A DNA stretch of 64,000 nucleotides, from positions 2,356,001-2,420,000 of the forward strand of contig OY723241.1 in the NCBI GenBank assembly GCA_963210315.1, written 5' to 3'. Position numbers and translations under genes: made by a program. This document shows positions 21,959 through 31,665 of this stretch, in pieces (position 1 is the first letter of the stretch; each line of letters opens with the position of its first letter). The notes below the pieces were generated by a model. The model worked only from the letters and a program-made list of their open reading frames with translations. It was not told where the DNA came from and did not search any database. This stretch comes from Rhynchopus euleeides. Its lineage: Eukaryota > Euglenozoa > Diplonemea > Diplonemida > Diplonemidae.

Positions 21959-24005
21959 ATAGCGTTTTCCTCGCTGCCCCTGTCGCTGCCTCCCGTGGGG
22001 TCTCGACAGCACTAGACATTTCGGCGCAGGTAGATTGCCTCCACTACAGGCTCACCCTAGACGAAGAGGGTGTCGCCATGGGAACCAAAAATCTGATGAA
22101 GTGGTGTGTAGTGCTAACACGCCATGAAAGCCTCGCCAACCTGGCCAATTTAGCCGGAGGGGCATCGGTCTACCTGGAACAATGAGACGCTCAAAATACC
22201 AAGGGAACCCGCACGTCTTCTTTGGAATTCCCCTCAACGGGGAACACGCACCTGACCTGGTGTCCCAAGGCCACGACGCCTCCCCCCACCTGGCACACCG
22301 GATCCCGCTGGACTGTGGGGACGTCACTAAAGTGCTTGCGTAATAACACTGTGTTCACCACCTCCGGTCTTCACGGTCAGGTGAAGATCAATTTTGCAGA
22401 TCGCGACATGTCATGACCACGTCATGGGGTTCTTCGGGTGTCCCCATTCAGAAAACACCCGAGAAATATGACAACTTTGCTAAACTGGACCCAACTCCCC
22501 ACACTCTTTTTTTTGCCATTTTTTCCATTTTTGGGCTCACTTTTTCTCACTTTTCTCACTCCAGAGCGAAGGCCCCCAGTGTATGGCTGGCTCCGTGTGG
22601 CTCAGCGCGAAACTCTCGCGAGGCCGTTCGAGAGGCGGTCGTAGTTTCAGCCTTGTGCTCTTCAGCATGCCGCCTTTTTCGACACCACGTGTGCCGGGAA
22701 AGTCGTGAGTTCTCCGTTCGTCGCGCCGCCTGGCTCACTGCAGTGTACTGCCGCGGTCTGTCGTCGCTGCCCCCCCCTGGTGCCCCCACTTTGGATGTAT
22801 CCCTACCCCTTGTCATGGATGATGATGTTCTTGTTGTCCATACCGTTTTTCCCGGCCACTGTTCTTCGGAGCCCCTGCTGTTGAGACCCGCACACGTGCG
22901 CGAGGTTATGCCCTTCATCCCCGAGCCCAATCGCATCTGTGGGTTCCCACCCTTCCCCCACTGCTGCCCCTTTGATGCCCATTTCCGTCCTATCGTGCGT
23001 ATACCAGGGCCTCCCGGAGGCGCCTCCATCACCCCTTCCACTGCGCTGTTATTGCGCCCCCTCTGTACCTTCTCTCCTTCGGATTTTGCGCATCTTCTTG
23101 CCATGCGCCAGTGCCCCTTCGTGGCTCCTCTGCCGCTTCAGGTTCAGCCTCGCAGCCGGGGCACGGGTATGCTCCTCCAGATTTGCCGTCACCGTGTTGG
23201 TCATCTTCATCATCGCGGCGTTTGTGATGTGTCCCGGTCGTCTTCGTTACTCCGCCTCCGATGCCACGGCACTGCCGCCGTCTCCCGCTGCTGCCACTGT
23301 CGCGGCGGTGGATGACGGTGTTCCGCTCACCTTTGGGGTCTTCGTGCATTCCATGAGCTCTCTCGGCGAGTTCACCCACCTCGGCGTTGTCGGGGACACC
23401 TCCGCCAGCACCCCCCCGCGGCAGCAGCTGAGGCGGCAGAAGCAGAAACAGTGTACGTCGTCGTTGTTGCTGATCAGACGCTGTTATAGGGGACCATTCC
23501 CACTAGTCGATGATGCGGCTCCATGACGTGTAGCTGTCGATCGTCATGTCTGCGGTGATGTGCGCCTCGGCGTGCCTCGAATCCCGTCGATGAGGCTTGC
23601 TGATCGGCGTGCTGGATGGCGGTGCCCATGCCCATGAAAGAAGGTGTCGAACTTGCCAGTGCTGCGAATCGCGCTGTCTGCATGTGATGCCGCTGCGGTG
23701 CCGTCTCGCACTGGTGCGCCGTGCTGGCCCGAGTGATGATGCTTCGGTGTAGTTCGGCACTGCTAGTGATCAAATGGCACGTGAAGCCGGTTTCGGTATG
23801 CGGATCCGAGGTCGGCCAGTTTCCGCGCGGTGGTCGGCAGGCGTTGCAGGTGTCGGTACCTTCAGTGCATCAGTTGCAGGTAGATGTTGCAGGCGCGGCG
23901 CCCTTGCACGGGGGTCCTTCAGCCGTTGCTACTTGCTTGAAAACCTGCGGGTAGCATGTCTTGGACGTCAGCTTCGGTTGCGTGTCGGCACCCTTGGACG
24001 TAACC
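21959..24005. other. Intergenic, no supported gene
   Basis: A block near 22,470-22,515 (gctaaactggacccaactcc plus ccacactcttttttttgcc) recurs at 57,077-57,115. The longer open frames between 22,400 and 23,500 have no recognisable domain, and both strands are open, so I do not call them. Confidence 0.4.
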
Positions 24006-24345
24006 GCCCTTTTTAGTCCCTTTCCCCCGTTTCCCCTGCGGGTCCCCTGAGCGCTTTTCCCCTGTGTCTTCCCCCTGAGCGCTTTTCCCCCTGCGTACCC
24101 TGTGCGCTCTGTTCCCCTAAGCGTGTTTCCCTGTGTTCCCCTGAGCGCTTTCCCCCTGTGTTACCCGGTGCGTTCGTCTTGGACGCTCTTGCATGCTCTC
24201 TGTTCCCCTGAGCGTTTATCCCCTGTGGTCCCCTGAGCGCTTTTCCCCCTGTGTGCCCTGTGCGCTCTGTTCCCCTGAGCGTATATCCCCTGTGGTACCC
24301 TGAGCGCTTTTCCCCTTTTAAGGGTGTGCCCTATATCTTCGTATC
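24006..24345 (+). repeat. Irregular tandem repeat (gagcgcttttccccctgtg type)
   Basis: About ten imperfect units are built from cccctgagcgcttttccccc and from tgtgcgctctgttcccctga. Unit length varies between about 22 and 45 bp. No coding signal. Confidence 0.75.
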
Positions 24346-25095
24346 CGATCGGCGTAGCCCGCTCGTTCCCGCTGTGTCCCTTTCCCCTTTGTGTCCCCGC
24401 GGGTGTTAGCTGATTTCGCCTGTCTCTATTCTCATCACCTTTAACCCCGTCTGTCATCCGGCGTATTCACGTTGACGTTTCTACACACGGAGTCTGGGTT
24501 GATGAGCCCAAACGGTTTTGCTCTGGTTGGAGCTCAGGGTGTTGCCGAGGAACTTCGGCGAGATGTGCCGTCGTGCTTCGTGTAGAGCCAACAATCGCGA
24601 TGTCCTTCCAAAGCACCTCGATCAGCGAACTGCGGCAGCATTGTCGTGGGCAAAGCCATGAGTTGTTACTTCATGAAATTATCGAAGGTCCCGTCTGCCT
24701 TGAGTCGGTGTCGTCGCTGTCGCCATTGTCTTACGGGTTTGATGCGTTGACGCTTCTACACACAAACCCTGAAATGATAATCACACCCTGAGCCTGATGA
24801 AGGGTGGGGTTAGTGTATAGAGCACGTTTGGATGCTTGCTGTGGTGGGTGACTTTCTGCTCACACGAGTGTGCGGAAAAATCAGGAGGGGGGTGACATGA
24901 ACACACCTTTTAGGGGTGACATATACACGGGGGGTGGTAGGTTAGTGTATGTCACCCCCCGCCAGGTCCGCTTGGGGGTGACATAAACACACCCCTTTTG
25001 GGGGGTGACATATACACGGGGGGTGGTAGGTATGCACGATTAATTGCCCCCCCCCCAGTAAAAAAAATCCCAAAATTGGTATGGCTAAAACCCAC
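24346..25095. other. Intergenic with G-tract repeats
   Basis: No gene is supported. At 24,893-25,031 the words ggggggtgacat, gacatatacacggggggtgg and their inverse alternate, in the same style as elements A and B near 6 kb. The rest shows nothing. Confidence 0.45.
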
Positions 25096-25147
25096 TTTTT
25101 CGGTGACCCAAAAAGTACCTAAGAAGTACCCAAATTTGGCTTTTTTT

Positions 25148-27347
25148 TAGGGGGGGTGTCAAAACTTATTTTCTGCCGGTTTCAGTCTGGATTTGTGGTC
25201 AGAGGCACCCCATGGCCAAAATGACCCCACCACGATCCGCACAGATCCCAAACGTTCAAAAGAACGGGGTTATGGAAAATTCGTGAGGGGGGTCCCGCTG
25301 GGTGGGTGGGGTGGCTGGGGTGGGGCGGCGAGCTGCCTGCCGGGTGGCGACCTCACACACCCTGCACCTGCACCGCCATCCTATACTGTCCTGCCATCCC
25401 TGCACTGTCCCGCCAGCCTATACTGTCCTGCCATCCCTACTGTCCCGCCAGCCTATGCTGTACCGCCAATCCTGTTGTTCGAGCATGCCGTAGTACACGG
25501 CTCTCTCGCCTCTGCCACATGTGGCCAACAGCACAGTGTGTCGGCTTGCGACCTGCACTGCCACCTGCACCTGCGACCTGATGGATTCCAGTGCAGTGAA
25601 GACGAAGTCCGTGTGTGCAGCCGCCAACTATGCGGCACATGACCCTGCCTTCGCCGCATTCATCGCGAGAGAATGTCCGCATGTAATCAAGGTGTCTGGG
25701 CTACTGTGGCAAAAAGCTTCGAACGGCCACTTCTGCACCACTGCGGCCGCCTGTTGGTCCCTCTCGCAGCTCGTTGACGGCGACGATACCGTCCTCGATT
25801 TCCTCCTGCGCATCTTTCTTTCGTGAAGTTGCAAATAGGGATACGAAGACGGACGAGGCTGTGATGGAGTTGGAGGGGGACCGCGAGACTGTGCGGAGGA
25901 TGGGAATCTGCTTCGCGCACCTCGTGTACCCCTGCATTCTGTTTGTGTCACGGTTCTCGAAGAGCGAGGCCCAGGCAAGTGACACTTGCCAGCTCGGATT
26001 CTCCTCGGAGTTGTTCCGCTTCCTCGCCTGGCGCTTGTGGCAAGCGGAGGCGAATGCAGGGGACGGGTACCTCCAGAGCTGGAGAGATCACCAGGAAGAC
26101 TGCTTCGGCTAGTCCCTGTGCCTCTCGTTCGAGTCTACAACGTGCACACTGAAGGGCAGTGTTCCCGAGGAACTGGCGATGACTATGGAAAATGCATGTA
26201 CAATTGCTTGCACTGTAAATTTTGACTATCCTCCTCGCCGCACAGGTGTCAGAGGAACAGTTGAACGAGGTTGTCCCCACTCTTCTCGCTGAATCTGGTG
26301 TCGCCAAATACTATGGTGCCCAGGGCATCTCGAAGGGTTCGACCCTCTGCCCCAAGGTGGACAAGGCCGACGCTGAGAAGTTTCTCCGCACATCCATCCA
26401 CCGTTTTGCTTCCGGTTGCTACTCCGAGTACAAGAGATACTCCCAGTCCACGGAAGGGATGGCTGCAGAGAAACAGGCGCACTGGGACCTGCGGTCCTGG
26501 AAGGGGTCTGCGGCAGGATGGGGAGGGTGTTGATGATGAATGGGGGGGTCGCTATCCGGGATGGTGTCCTCCGCGCCAAGCTCTGTTGCATGCAGCATTG
26601 GGTTGATGGCACCTCTCCAGGTGTCACAGAGGCCCAGATCTCTTCTCTGGGGGGAAAGCTGGAGGCGGTGCATCTGAACGCAAGCGCAAGCGGACTGCCT
26701 TGATTGACAGTATTTGCATTGTATTCCACTGTGATGTGTCGTGGTTAAAGGGGGTGTTGGTGCAGCAAGCCCTGGCACGCGGGATCCTCAACTGCCAGAG
26801 TAAAAACAAACCCGCTATTCTTGGACTCATTGAGAGTATGGACTGGTGTTTTACTCTGTCGGAACTGAGGGAATATGCGGAGGCGAGGGAACTCGTAGTC
26901 CGCCCAGAGTGGAGTCAGGAAGAGTTACTCGCGAAGCTTCAGGACCACGACACGGAACACATCGAGATTCCAGCGGTTGAAGGAGAGTAGAGCGTAGACG
27001 GTCCAGAGGCTGGAGTAAGTCAGTAGAGCCGTAGAGAGTGCGGGTGGCACAGCCCCAAAACCCCCCACCCCCTCCCCTCACTTCCTGCCTGCAGGTCCCT
27101 TTTTGTTGTATCCCTCAACCAGCAAAGTGCCCCTGAACTGATCTCCCACTCCTCTCCTCCCAGCATTCACAGGCACAACTGCCTGAACCAGACCCGCATT
27201 TCACGGGTGAAGTTTGTCACCTAGACCACAAAAATGACCCCACTACGATCCGCGCGGAGTCCAAAAAGTACAATGGGGGAAGAAAATCACGATTCTGGGA
27301 GGTCGAGTTTTTCCACCCAAGAAAATAAGTTTTGACACCCCCCCCCC
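25148..27347 (+). mobile_element. TIR element E25 (2.2 kb) inside direct repeats
   Basis: The left end tagggggggtgtcaaaactt and the right end aagttttgacacccccccc are inverse over about 27 bp. Immediately outside lie near-identical direct repeats of about 53 bp (tttttcggtgacccaaaaag, then aagaagtacccaaatttg), at 25,096-25,148 and 27,348-27,400. The inside carries a multi-exon coding region on the + strand, described separately. The terminal tagggggggt is shared with E19 and the 31.5 kb element. Confidence 0.6.
25560..26990 (+). pseudogene. Element-encoded protein of unknown function, probably broken
   Basis: Coding-like segments follow one another on the + strand: about 25,560-25,820, 25,820-26,112, 26,246-26,533 (after a good acceptor, ctcctcgccgcacag), 26,520-26,703 and 26,751-26,990 (after ggttaaag). 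They include FIARECPHVIKVSGLLWQKA, VRRMGICFAHLVYPCILFVS, AEKFLRTSIHRFASGCYSEY, and a C-terminal helix pair LSELREYAEARELVV and SQEELLAKLQ that resembles a SAP DNA-binding motif. Frame changes near 25,820 and 26,520 have no fitting intron, so the gene is probably decayed. The segments lie wholly between the inverted ends of E25. I do not recognise the protein family as a whole. Confidence 0.4.
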
Positions 27348-27400
27348 TTTTTCGGTGACCCAAAAAGTACCCAAGAAGTACCCAAATTTGACTTTTTTTT

Positions 27401-27738
27401 GGGCGTCAGCCAGACCAAAAATCCCAAATAAAACTTCGTCCACCCCACACGGGATCCGTGGACGATAGCGAACGGCCTGTTCCCCCCCCCTAAAAAAGCG
27501 TCGACCCAGCGTCGACCCAGTGGAACTGGGTTGACGCTTGGTCGAGGCTTGGAGCGTCGACCCAGTGGAACTGAGTTTCCATTCAAGCCTGGACCAAGCG
27601 TCAACCCATTTATTACGCTGGGTCGACGCTTACCGAGCGTTGACCCGATTACACTGGGTCGACGCTCACCAAGCTTCGACCAAGCGTCAACCCACTTTCA
27701 CTGGGTCGACGTCGAAGAGAGTATGGTTTTGCAGGAAC
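27401..27738. repeat. Array of GTCGACCC/GGGTCGAC inverted words
   Basis: From about 27,490 to 27,715 roughly ten copies of agcgtcgacccag or its inverse ctgggtcgacgct alternate, separated by 10-25 bases. Many neighbouring pairs can form hairpins. Related words lie near 13,715, 16,882, 28,250 and 33,482. There is no convincing gene. Confidence 0.65.
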
Positions 27739-27970
27739 AGATGCTCACTACCGTGGCCTCCGGCGGCTGGGGGGCTCCGCCCCCCAGACCCCCCTGTGGT
27801 GTATGTCTCGTACTCAAGTCATTCGATTACCACCAGGTCAGGGAATCCAACCACTCCAGTAGCCTCAGGGGGACGCAGCCAACTCACACAGAACCTGTAC
27901 GCCCACAATGAACAGATGTTCACTACCGTGGCCTCCGGCGGCTGGGGGGCTCTGCCCCCAGACCCCCCAT
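27739..27970 (+). repeat. R2 pair
   Basis: Two R2 hairpin copies lie at about 27,739 and 27,911 with the same linker as the 16-17 kb pairs. They are preceded by cgacgtcgaagagagtatgg, which also precedes the pair at 16,941. Confidence 0.8.
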
Positions 27971-28491
27971 CTCGCGCGCACGTCTAGTAACCAAGTCCCT
28001 GCGCTTCAACGGCCGTGGCACATCAGGGGGTAGCGTCGAAAGCATGGTCCCGAAAGCCATTATTTGGGTTTCCTCCACCCGAGGATGGCGCGAGCGGGAG
28101 AGGAACCACGGAAGGAACCCAGCGCCTCACACCGTGCCCACCTAGTGGTCCACCGACGGGAAAATTAGGCAACAACACGAGCGCGCGCGAAGCGCGCGCG
28201 AGAAAAATTGCCCCCTGTTTTCCCCCCTGATTCCCCCCCCAAAACAGGAGCGTCAACCCACCAAATCTCCAAAATCGAGAAGTTAGCGACAGGCCTGGCA
28301 CCCTCCCCCTGCCCCGTTGCCCGGTTCCCCAACACCGGCATTTCCCACATCCTGTCAATTCTGTGCCTGATGAGAATCGTCTTTATGACCATGCACCACG
28401 CTGAGCGGGCGCATGCCTCCTGCTTGATTGCAACACACACACAGAGCCACACCACCCTGCAGGGCGCTGCTAACTTTTCACAGGCGTGGTT
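27971..28491. other. Intergenic, 5' flank of the first DUF4116 gene
   Basis: A gcgcgcgcgaagcgcgcgcg hairpin lies near 28,180-28,200. A block at about 28,205-28,300 recurs at 33,432-33,530. From about 28,339 the sequence matches the 57,240 region, which marks the left edge of a segmental duplication. A pyrimidine-rich tract ending in cacag at 28,483 could be a splice acceptor just before the first ATG. Confidence 0.5.
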
Positions 28492-28833
28492 ATGGAGGTG
28501 TTCCTGACGGATGCGGCGACAGGCGTGACGCACGCTGTCGACATCGGGATGGACGAGAAGCCCGACAGGCTGAAGCTCGAAGCACGCGAGGCGTTCCGCT
28601 ACCCTGATGGTGTGGAGGAAGAGGACGTGCATCTGTCGGTGGGGGTCAAAGCGGTGTGTGAAGACGAGCCTCTGAGACATGTAGGTGTCGAAGCCGGATG
28701 CGTGGTTCACGTCACCATCTGTCCCGACCGTCACCTCGATGCGGTGCACAAGGGGGAGAAGCAACTGTGGCAGGTCCCGCTGTGGGTGACGACACGCGAT
28801 GAGGTCCTTCAAGCCATTCGCGAGTTGACGTAA
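28492..28833 (+). CDS. N-terminal ubiquitin-like part of DUF4116 gene copy 1, ends at an in-frame TAA
   Basis: Translation from the ATG at 28,492 gives about 113 residues. The first 75 or so have the strand-helix-strand order of a beta-grasp, ubiquitin-like domain, ending DEPLRHVGVEAGCVVHVTI. A linker with LWQVPLWVTTRDEV follows. The intact paralogue at 57,394 continues straight on through LTDEEEWEGEPDWF into DUF4116 repeats. Here GAC is replaced by TAA at 28,831-28,833, so this piece would end early. The same change makes gtaaga, a strong donor site. Splicing from 28,830 to an acceptor after 28,958 (cgacag) would remove 129 bp in phase and bypass the stop. Either outcome is possible. Confidence 0.65.
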   Translation: MEVFLTDAATGVTHAVDIGMDEKPDRLKLEAREAFRYPDGVEEEDVHLSVGVKAVCEDEPLRHVGVEAGCVVHVTICPDRHLDAVHKGEKQLWQVPLWVTTRDEVLQAIRELT

Positions 28834-28884
28834 GAGGACGAGTGGGAAGGAGAGCTAGACTGGTTCGCACATGCGCACACCACC

Positions 28885-30759
28885 ATGAAGGGTGATCGTG
28901 AACTTGTTCATGCAGTAGTTCAATGCCGTGCGTACTCACTCCAGTACGCAGACGACAGCCTGAAGGGTGATCGCGAGATCGTTCTTGCTGCAGTTCAACA
29001 ACATGGGTTCTCACTCCAGTACGCAGACGACAGCCTGAAGGGTGATCGTGAGATCGTTCTTGCTGCAGTTCAACAAAATGGGTACTCACTCCGTTACGCA
29101 GACGACAGCCTGAAGGGAGATCGTGAGATCTTTCTTGCTGCAGTTCAACAAAAAGGGTACTCACACGAGTACGCAGACGACAGCCTGAAGGGTGATCGTG
29201 AGATCTTTCTTGCTGCAGTTCAACAAAATGGGTTCTCACTCTGTTACGCAGACGACAGCCTGAAGGGTGATCGTGAGTTCGTTCTTGCTGCAGTTCAACA
29301 AAATGGGTGGTCACTCGAGTACGCAGACGACAGCCTGAAGGGAGATCGTGAGATCGTTCTTGCTGCAGTTCAAGAAAATGGGTTCTCACTCTGTAAAGCA
29401 GACGACAGCCTGAAGGGTGATCGTGAGATCGTTCTTGCTGCAGTTCAACAAAATGGGTGGTCACTCCAGAACGCAGACGACAGCCTGAAGGGAGATCGTG
29501 AGATCGTTCTTGCTGCAGTTCAACAATATGGGGACTCACTCGAGTACGCAGACGACAGCCTGAAGGGTGATCGTGAGGTCGTTCTTGCTGCAGTTCAACA
29601 AGATGGGCGCTCACTCGAGTACGCAGACGACAGCCTGAAGGGTGATCGTGAGATCGTTCTTGCTGCAGTTCAACAATATGGGGACTCACTCGAGTACGCA
29701 GACGACAGCCTGAAGGGTGATCGTGAGGTCGTTCTTGCTGCAGTTCAACAAGATGGGCGCTCACTCGAGTACGCAGACGACAGCCTGAAGGGTGATCGTG
29801 AGATCGTTCTTGCTGCAGTTCAACAATATGGGGACTCACTCGAGTACGCAGACGACAGCCTGAAGGGTGATCGTGAGGTCGTTCTTGCTGCAGTTCAACA
29901 AGATGGGCGCTCACTCGAGTACGCAGACGACAGCCTGAAGGGTGATCGTGAGATCGTTCTTGCTGCAGTTCAACAAAATGGGGACTCACTCCGTTACGCA
30001 GACGACAGCCTGAAGGTTGATCGTGAGGTCGTTCTTGCTGCAGTTCAACAAGATGGGGACTCACTCCAGTACTCAGACGACAGCCTGAAGGGAGATCGTG
30101 AGATCGTTCTTGCTGCAGTTCAACAAAATGGGTTCTCACTCTGTAAAGCAGACGACAGCCTGAAGGGTGATCGTGAGATCGTTCTTGCTGCAGTTCAACA
30201 AAATGGGTGGTCACTCCAGAACGCAGACGACAGCCTGAAGGGAGATCGTGAGATCGTTCTTGCTGCAGTTCAACAATATGGGGACTCACTCGAGTACGCA
30301 GACGACAGCCTGAAGGGTGATCGTGAGGTCGTTCTTGCTGCAGTTCAACAAGATGGGCGCTCACTCGAGTACGCAGACGACAGCCTGAAGGGTGATCGTG
30401 AGATCGTTCTTGCTGCAGTTCAACAATATGGGGACTCACTCGAGTACGCAGACGACAGCCTGAAGGGTGATCGTGAGGTCGTTCTTGCTGCAGTTCAACA
30501 AGATGGGCGCTCACTCGAGTACGCAGACGACAGCCTGAAGGGTGATCGTGAGATCGTTCTTGCTGCAGTTCAACAAAATGGGGACTCACTCCGTTACGCA
30601 GACGACAGCCTGAAGGTTGATCGTGAGGTCGTTCTTGCTGCAGTTCAACAAGATGGGGACTCACTCCAGTACTCAGACGACAGCCTGAAGGGTGATCGTG
30701 AGATCGTTCTTGCTGCAGTTCAACAAAAAAATGGGGACTCACTCGAGTGTGTACACTAA
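28885..30759 (+). CDS. DUF4116-type repeat protein (downstream part of copy 1)
   Basis: This is a 624-residue frame made of about 25 repeats of 25 residues (75 bp), of the form ADDSLKGDREIVLAAVQQ then xGxSLxY. The pattern is that of DUF4116, found in many protist and algal proteins; the function is unknown and it is presumably a helical-repeat scaffold. The frame is the same as the N-terminal piece upstream. An ATG at 28,885 replaces a GTG in the paralogue, so this part could be translated alone. Repeats are almost identical in DNA and form higher-order blocks: a 150-bp pair (QYGDSLEY/QDGRSLEY) repeated in series, and a larger block near 29,340-30,090 copied at 30,091-30,700. The last unit has extra A residues (one added Lys). 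The antisense strand is also open throughout, a consequence of the 75-bp period. Confidence 0.8.
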   Translation: MKGDRELVHAVVQCRAYSLQYADDSLKGDREIVLAAVQQHGFSLQYADDSLKGDREIVLAAVQQNGYSLRYADDSLKGDREIFLAAVQQKGYSHEYADDSLKGDREIFLAAVQQNGFSLCYADDSLKGDREFVLAAVQQNGWSLEYADDSLKGDREIVLAAVQENGFSLCKADDSLKGDREIVLAAVQQNGWSLQNADDSLKGDREIVLAAVQQYGDSLEYADDSLKGDREVVLAAVQQDGRSLEYADDSLKGDREIVLAAVQQYGDSLEYADDSLKGDREVVLAAVQQDGRSLEYADDSLKGDREIVLAAVQQYGDSLEYADDSLKGDREVVLAAVQQDGRSLEYADDSLKGDREIVLAAVQQNGDSLRYADDSLKVDREVVLAAVQQDGDSLQYSDDSLKGDREIVLAAVQQNGFSLCKADDSLKGDREIVLAAVQQNGWSLQNADDSLKGDREIVLAAVQQYGDSLEYADDSLKGDREVVLAAVQQDGRSLEYADDSLKGDREIVLAAVQQYGDSLEYADDSLKGDREVVLAAVQQDGRSLEYADDSLKGDREIVLAAVQQNGDSLRYADDSLKVDREVVLAAVQQDGDSLQYSDDSLKGDREIVLAAVQQKNGDSLECVH

Positions 30760-30960
30760 TTTGTAAGGATCCACGTGGTGTGTTTACCTCTATCGCGACG
30801 CCCCCTGCGACTACGACCCCGTCCTCCCCAGAGGCGACCGCGCCTGCAGCCCTGTGGAAGCCATCCCCTGCACCCCACCGCCGCATGTGACGCATGTGGA
30901 GGCTCTCCCCTCCGCCTCGCCACCCCATGTGCCTGTGCCTCAGCCCTCCCCTGAGGCAAC
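30748..30960 (+). repeat. Segmental duplication tail, shared with 59,070-59,287
   Basis: After the stop, the sequence from gtgtacactaatttgtaagg to ctcccctgaggcaac matches the region 3' of the second DUF4116 gene with small indels. In copy 2 one frame through it reads as Pro/Thr-rich protein (TPPVTTTPSSPEAT). In copy 1 the frame is interrupted, so coding status is unclear. Confidence 0.6.
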
Positions 30961-30963
30961 CCC

Positions 30964-31338
30964 GTGTACCGCTTCCCCGAGCCCGCCACCCCTCCAGCTG
31001 TGCTGAAGGGGCTGGCCTACACCGTGGGCTCCCCGGGCTCACCCCACCGCCACCTGATGCAGCCTCGTGGGAGGCTCTCACCCGACAGCACCCGGCCGTC
31101 CATCCCCGCCGTGTTGCAGCTGAAGCGCGCCGCCTTCGAGGCGCATACCAGTTCTACCCCGGTACTGCCTGCCCAGAGGCCGAGGGTCGATTCCGTGATC
31201 CCCATCGCTGACGCTGACCTGGGCGACCCGGCCGCACCCTCTGCTACTACCTCCCCTCCTCCTGTGGCACCCCACCAGAGCAGCTCCTCTCTCAAACAAG
31301 GGGAGCCTACCGAGCCACGTCCCCGCGTAGTTATGTAG
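30964..31338 (+). CDS. Possible Pro/Ser-rich exon
   Basis: A frame of about 120 residues includes PPAVLKGLAYTVGSPGSP, PAVLQLKRAAFEAHTSSTP and DSVIPIADADLGDPAAPSAT, ending at TAG 31,336-31,338. Composition is protein-like and disordered. It has no clear start and may be a 3' exon of the DUF4116 gene or of an unseen transcript. I do not recognise it. Confidence 0.3.
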   Translation: MYRFPEPATPPAVLKGLAYTVGSPGSPHRHLMQPRGRLSPDSTRPSIPAVLQLKRAAFEAHTSSTPVLPAQRPRVDSVIPIADADLGDPAAPSATTSPPPVAPHQSSSSLKQGEPTEPRPRVVM

Positions 31339-31665
31339 ACGACCCCCTTGGGGTGCGGGTGTCTTCGATACGGGGAGAGCCTGGTATTGCGATTATTCTC
31401 CCGGGGGGGTCTTCGCTGGTCGTTATCCTTCGTCAACATCCGTCAGTTTTCAGCCAATTCAACAGGAAATGCACCAAAGTGCACTGGCGATCACCCCGTC
31501 GCGAAGACCCCCCCCCCCTAGGGGGGGTCATAAGCCCGTACAAAACCACATTTTTCAACATACCATCAGAACCGCCCTAATACCTGATCTGACCCGAAAA
31601 TCCGACCCATACCCCCCCGGAAACCGTCTGGAGCCCACTTGTGACACCTGATACGCACTTTTGTG

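Noticed and set aside
22413..23526. Overlapping frames of up to 300 codons on both strands
   Set aside because: Both strands are open and neither has a domain or consistent composition. It starts within a dispersed repeat.
28712..31081. A 789-codon antisense frame over the DUF4116 array
   Set aside because: The 75-bp period keeps the opposite strand open in every unit. The sense frame matches a known repeat type and is open in the paralogue too.
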